Notes under the pieces: generated by a model
Database searches by the model: none
The model's input: the letters and a program-made list of their open reading frames with translations, nothing else
What the model was told of the DNA's origin: nothing
Translations under genes and position numbers: made by a program
From: Channa striata
Taxonomy: Eukaryota > Chordata > Actinopteri > Anabantiformes > Channidae
DNA length: 64,000 nucleotides
Direction: 5' to 3'
NCBI GenBank assembly: GCA_033026295.1
Contig: CM065179.1
Location: 20,887,275-20,951,274, forward strand
Shown here: positions 61,830-64,000 of the stretch, piece by piece
Layout: each line of letters opens with the position of its first letter
How positions within the stretch are numbered: position 1 is the stretch's first letter

Positions 61830-64000
61830 CTGTAACACACACAGCCCCTGGGTGAAGATATGTAAATAAAATGAAGTGAATATACAATAAAAACAGGTTA
61901 GCTGGCAGCCTTTTTCACTCTGACAGAATAAAAGCAGATAGGCTGACAGAGGATTTAAGAGAAACTGCACTTGCTTAAATATGCATTAACTGCGATTTCA
62001 TCCACTGGGGGCAGTGGAAGCAAGTTAAAAAACGTGGCACTAAAACATCATCCCTATTTACGATGATACGGTAAACTTGTTAACAAAAAGCTGGTTATTT
62101 GCTCATCCTGCAGTCCAATATTTACTCTCTTTATGCTCCTTTTTTTCCAGGACTCCTGAGGGAAATAGCTTTAGCAGCTAAATGCCTTATCGTATTCAGC
62201 AGTCGGTGACAGTTTGTGTGCTGCTTGGCGCTCAACAGGCACAGTTGTTTTTACAGGGTTTTTTTTTTATAACCGAAGATAGCTCCCTTTTGGGGCCAAA
62301 AGGTAGTGGTTTCAGTCAACTGTGAATAAACCAAAACAGTGAAGTTGTGGGTCAGAAAGACGAGCAACGAGCTGACATTCATTATTAAGCTCTGTGACTC
62401 TGAGCAGAGCATCAGATTTACGTGTACTGTACAGTAGGTGATAATTCTCTGTAGAGCACGGAGTGACGCTTTTCTCATACTTACAATGTTCTCGCACAAT
62501 TTTTACCTTTTATGATACATTTTTTAAAATGGCTGCTTTGAAGAACAAATATAATTGCATAAAAATGAATGCTTTGTTTTATATTTAGTGAATAATACAT
62601 GGAAACATTGCTGAGTGGGATCCAGGTCCAGGGGCCTAAGAGGTAAAGGAATGAATGGTGTGTTAGGATTTTTGGTTTGACTATTGCAGAGTTTAATTAA
62701 AAAGAGACAAAAGTACACAAAACAGTAATAATAATTGCACATAAAATGACCAAAAACAGAAAAGCCACAAACATTTTAAAATACGACACAAAAATCTACC
62801 AGAGAAAAAACACAACAAAGACAATAAGAGACCAAGAAGAGATACAGAATGTCTAAAAAAGACAAACGAAACCAGGAAAAGTGAAGTGACTAAGGATGAA
62901 GTGACTGCTTCCTTTGTGGTCGATTTAAGTCTTTTTCAGTCTGAGACTGTAGAAGAGGTCACAGGCCTATTACCTTTTTGCGCCAGGGGGCACAATTTCT
63001 CATGATCTGTCCACAAACTGGTGTCAAGGTCATTACTGTAATTAACACCTGCGACCTGCTGTTTGACACAGGTCGCAGATGTGTGAGCATACACCCTGTA
63101 TGATGCAAGATCACCTGATATTCAGGTGTTGCAGGTTTATCCATTTGCATGAGATGGTTGTAGAGGACTGCCCCCAGTGCAGCACTGAAAGGCTTGGTTA
63201 ATTGTCCTTTGCAGTGTGACAAAAATGTTGTTTGATTTATTCTATTTTTGATTCTATTAGGGAATTTTCCATCACAGCATTGCTTCAAAGCTCAGAGTAG
63301 CTAACTTAATTTGATGTGCTCGAGCCAAGGCTTTGCCATCACCCCACGTCCTCTTTGGCCTGCACCCACACAAGACTTTGAAGAAATCTGATCTGAAAAA
63401 ACAACCTGATATCACAGCCAAAATTAATTACCCATGGGCTACTGACTGTTTATGCTTCAAAGTCAGGGGAGTGAGGCATCAGTATCTGTTGCTGATGGGC
63501 CATTTTAGCTGACCACATGTAGATGAGCACAGCAATTTTTTTTCTATATAAAGGGTGGCTGCTGCTGGAAGACATCACTGCAACAACTCTAGATGATACA
63601 CAAACCTTTGTCCGACTATTAATATGAATATTTTTGGCTGGACATTATTAGAGAGAGCCTCTTTGGGGATTAAGTAATCATTTTTAATGGCCTTACAGGA
63701 CCTATGCAATTTCCAAGACATCTTTCAGGACAGTACAACGAACAAATGCTCGCTGGCGCCTTTTGGAAGGAAGACGAGCTTTAACTATGTGAGTGGTTTG
63801 CCCTTTAGCGACAGCACAAGTCTGTTGGATTTTTACATACCAGTTGCAGAGTACCTTGCTGAAAGTCCAATACAGTTTGGGCAAATTAGTACTATCCAGA
63901 GCGCCAACGCCATCTCCTTACAGGAGTCCTACCAGCCATGCCCCTCCCTACCCACAACCCTTCCTTTCGCTGCTTCTCAGTCTGTCCCTCTGCCCTTTCC
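61830..64000. other. Upstream flank or first intron of sel1l3
   Basis: I could not find the sel1l3 exon that should carry the signal peptide, so this stretch is probably its first intron and the exon lies beyond the window. A CTCF-like motif is at 62980-62993. The open frames seen have no domain character. Confidence 0.45.
62980..62993 (+). promoter_or_regulatory. CTCF-like motif upstream of sel1l3
   Basis: GCGCCAGGGGGCAC matches 12 of 14 CTCF core positions, in the same orientation as the two other sites in the window. Confidence 0.45.

Noticed and set aside
61227..61970. 247-codon minus-strand frame read as a single-exon gene
   Set aside because: Only 61322-61829 is real: it is a sel1l3 exon with a proper acceptor and donor; the rest is intron read-through.
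1..64000. CRISPR arrays, operons, prophage or endogenous virus
   Set aside because: None seen: no regularly spaced direct repeats, no gag/pol/env-like frames, and gene structure is plainly vertebrate.

Overview
The window is nuclear DNA of a ray-finned fish, probably a percomorph-type teleost. The evidence is compact multi-exon genes with GT-AG introns, many CA/TG microsatellites, decayed Tc1/mariner and L2-type LINE fragments, and several short interspersed repeats that I recognise as common in teleost genomes. No prokaryotic, organellar or viral content was seen.

Layout. Positions 1-28.9 kb hold no gene I can recognise: intergenic (or possibly intronic) sequence with repeats, microsatellites and two long perfect hairpins (12833-12885 and 23724-23778). 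At 29064-31578 (+) lies a complete 8-exon pancreatic elastase precursor of the CELA3/elastase-3-like type, with a TATA box and a PTF1-like bipartite motif just upstream. At 31.7-38.5 kb is gene-poor sequence with repeats, a CpG-rich CCAAT-box region (37.6-37.9 kb) and a full-consensus CTCF-like motif (38196-38209). At 38961-43452 (+) is a complete 12-coding-exon sodium-phosphate cotransporter, slc34a2 (NaPi-IIb, 641 aa), with a probable non-coding first exon near 38.6 kb and a 3' UTR that carries a Tc1-like transposase remnant. At 44.4-53 kb is intergenic sequence. At 52976-61829 (-) are 19 exons of sel1l3, convergent to slc34a2; the slc34a2-sel1l3 tail-to-tail pair matches human 4p15.2.

The main discovery is that sel1l3 looks broken. 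Intron-phase bookkeeping shows at least six exon frame disruptions (one includes an internal deletion) plus one in-frame nonsense codon and a GC splice donor, spread over about 3 kb of coding exons. The two other genes in the same window (about 2.7 kb of coding sequence) are fully intact. This points to a decaying, lineage-specific pseudogene, although three of the single-base lesions lie in short homopolymers and need read-level confirmation.

Functionally, the elastase is a secreted digestive protease and slc34a2 an apical epithelial phosphate importer, so two genes of digestive epithelia sit about 7 kb apart. Sel1l3 is a Sel1-repeat membrane protein of poorly known role.
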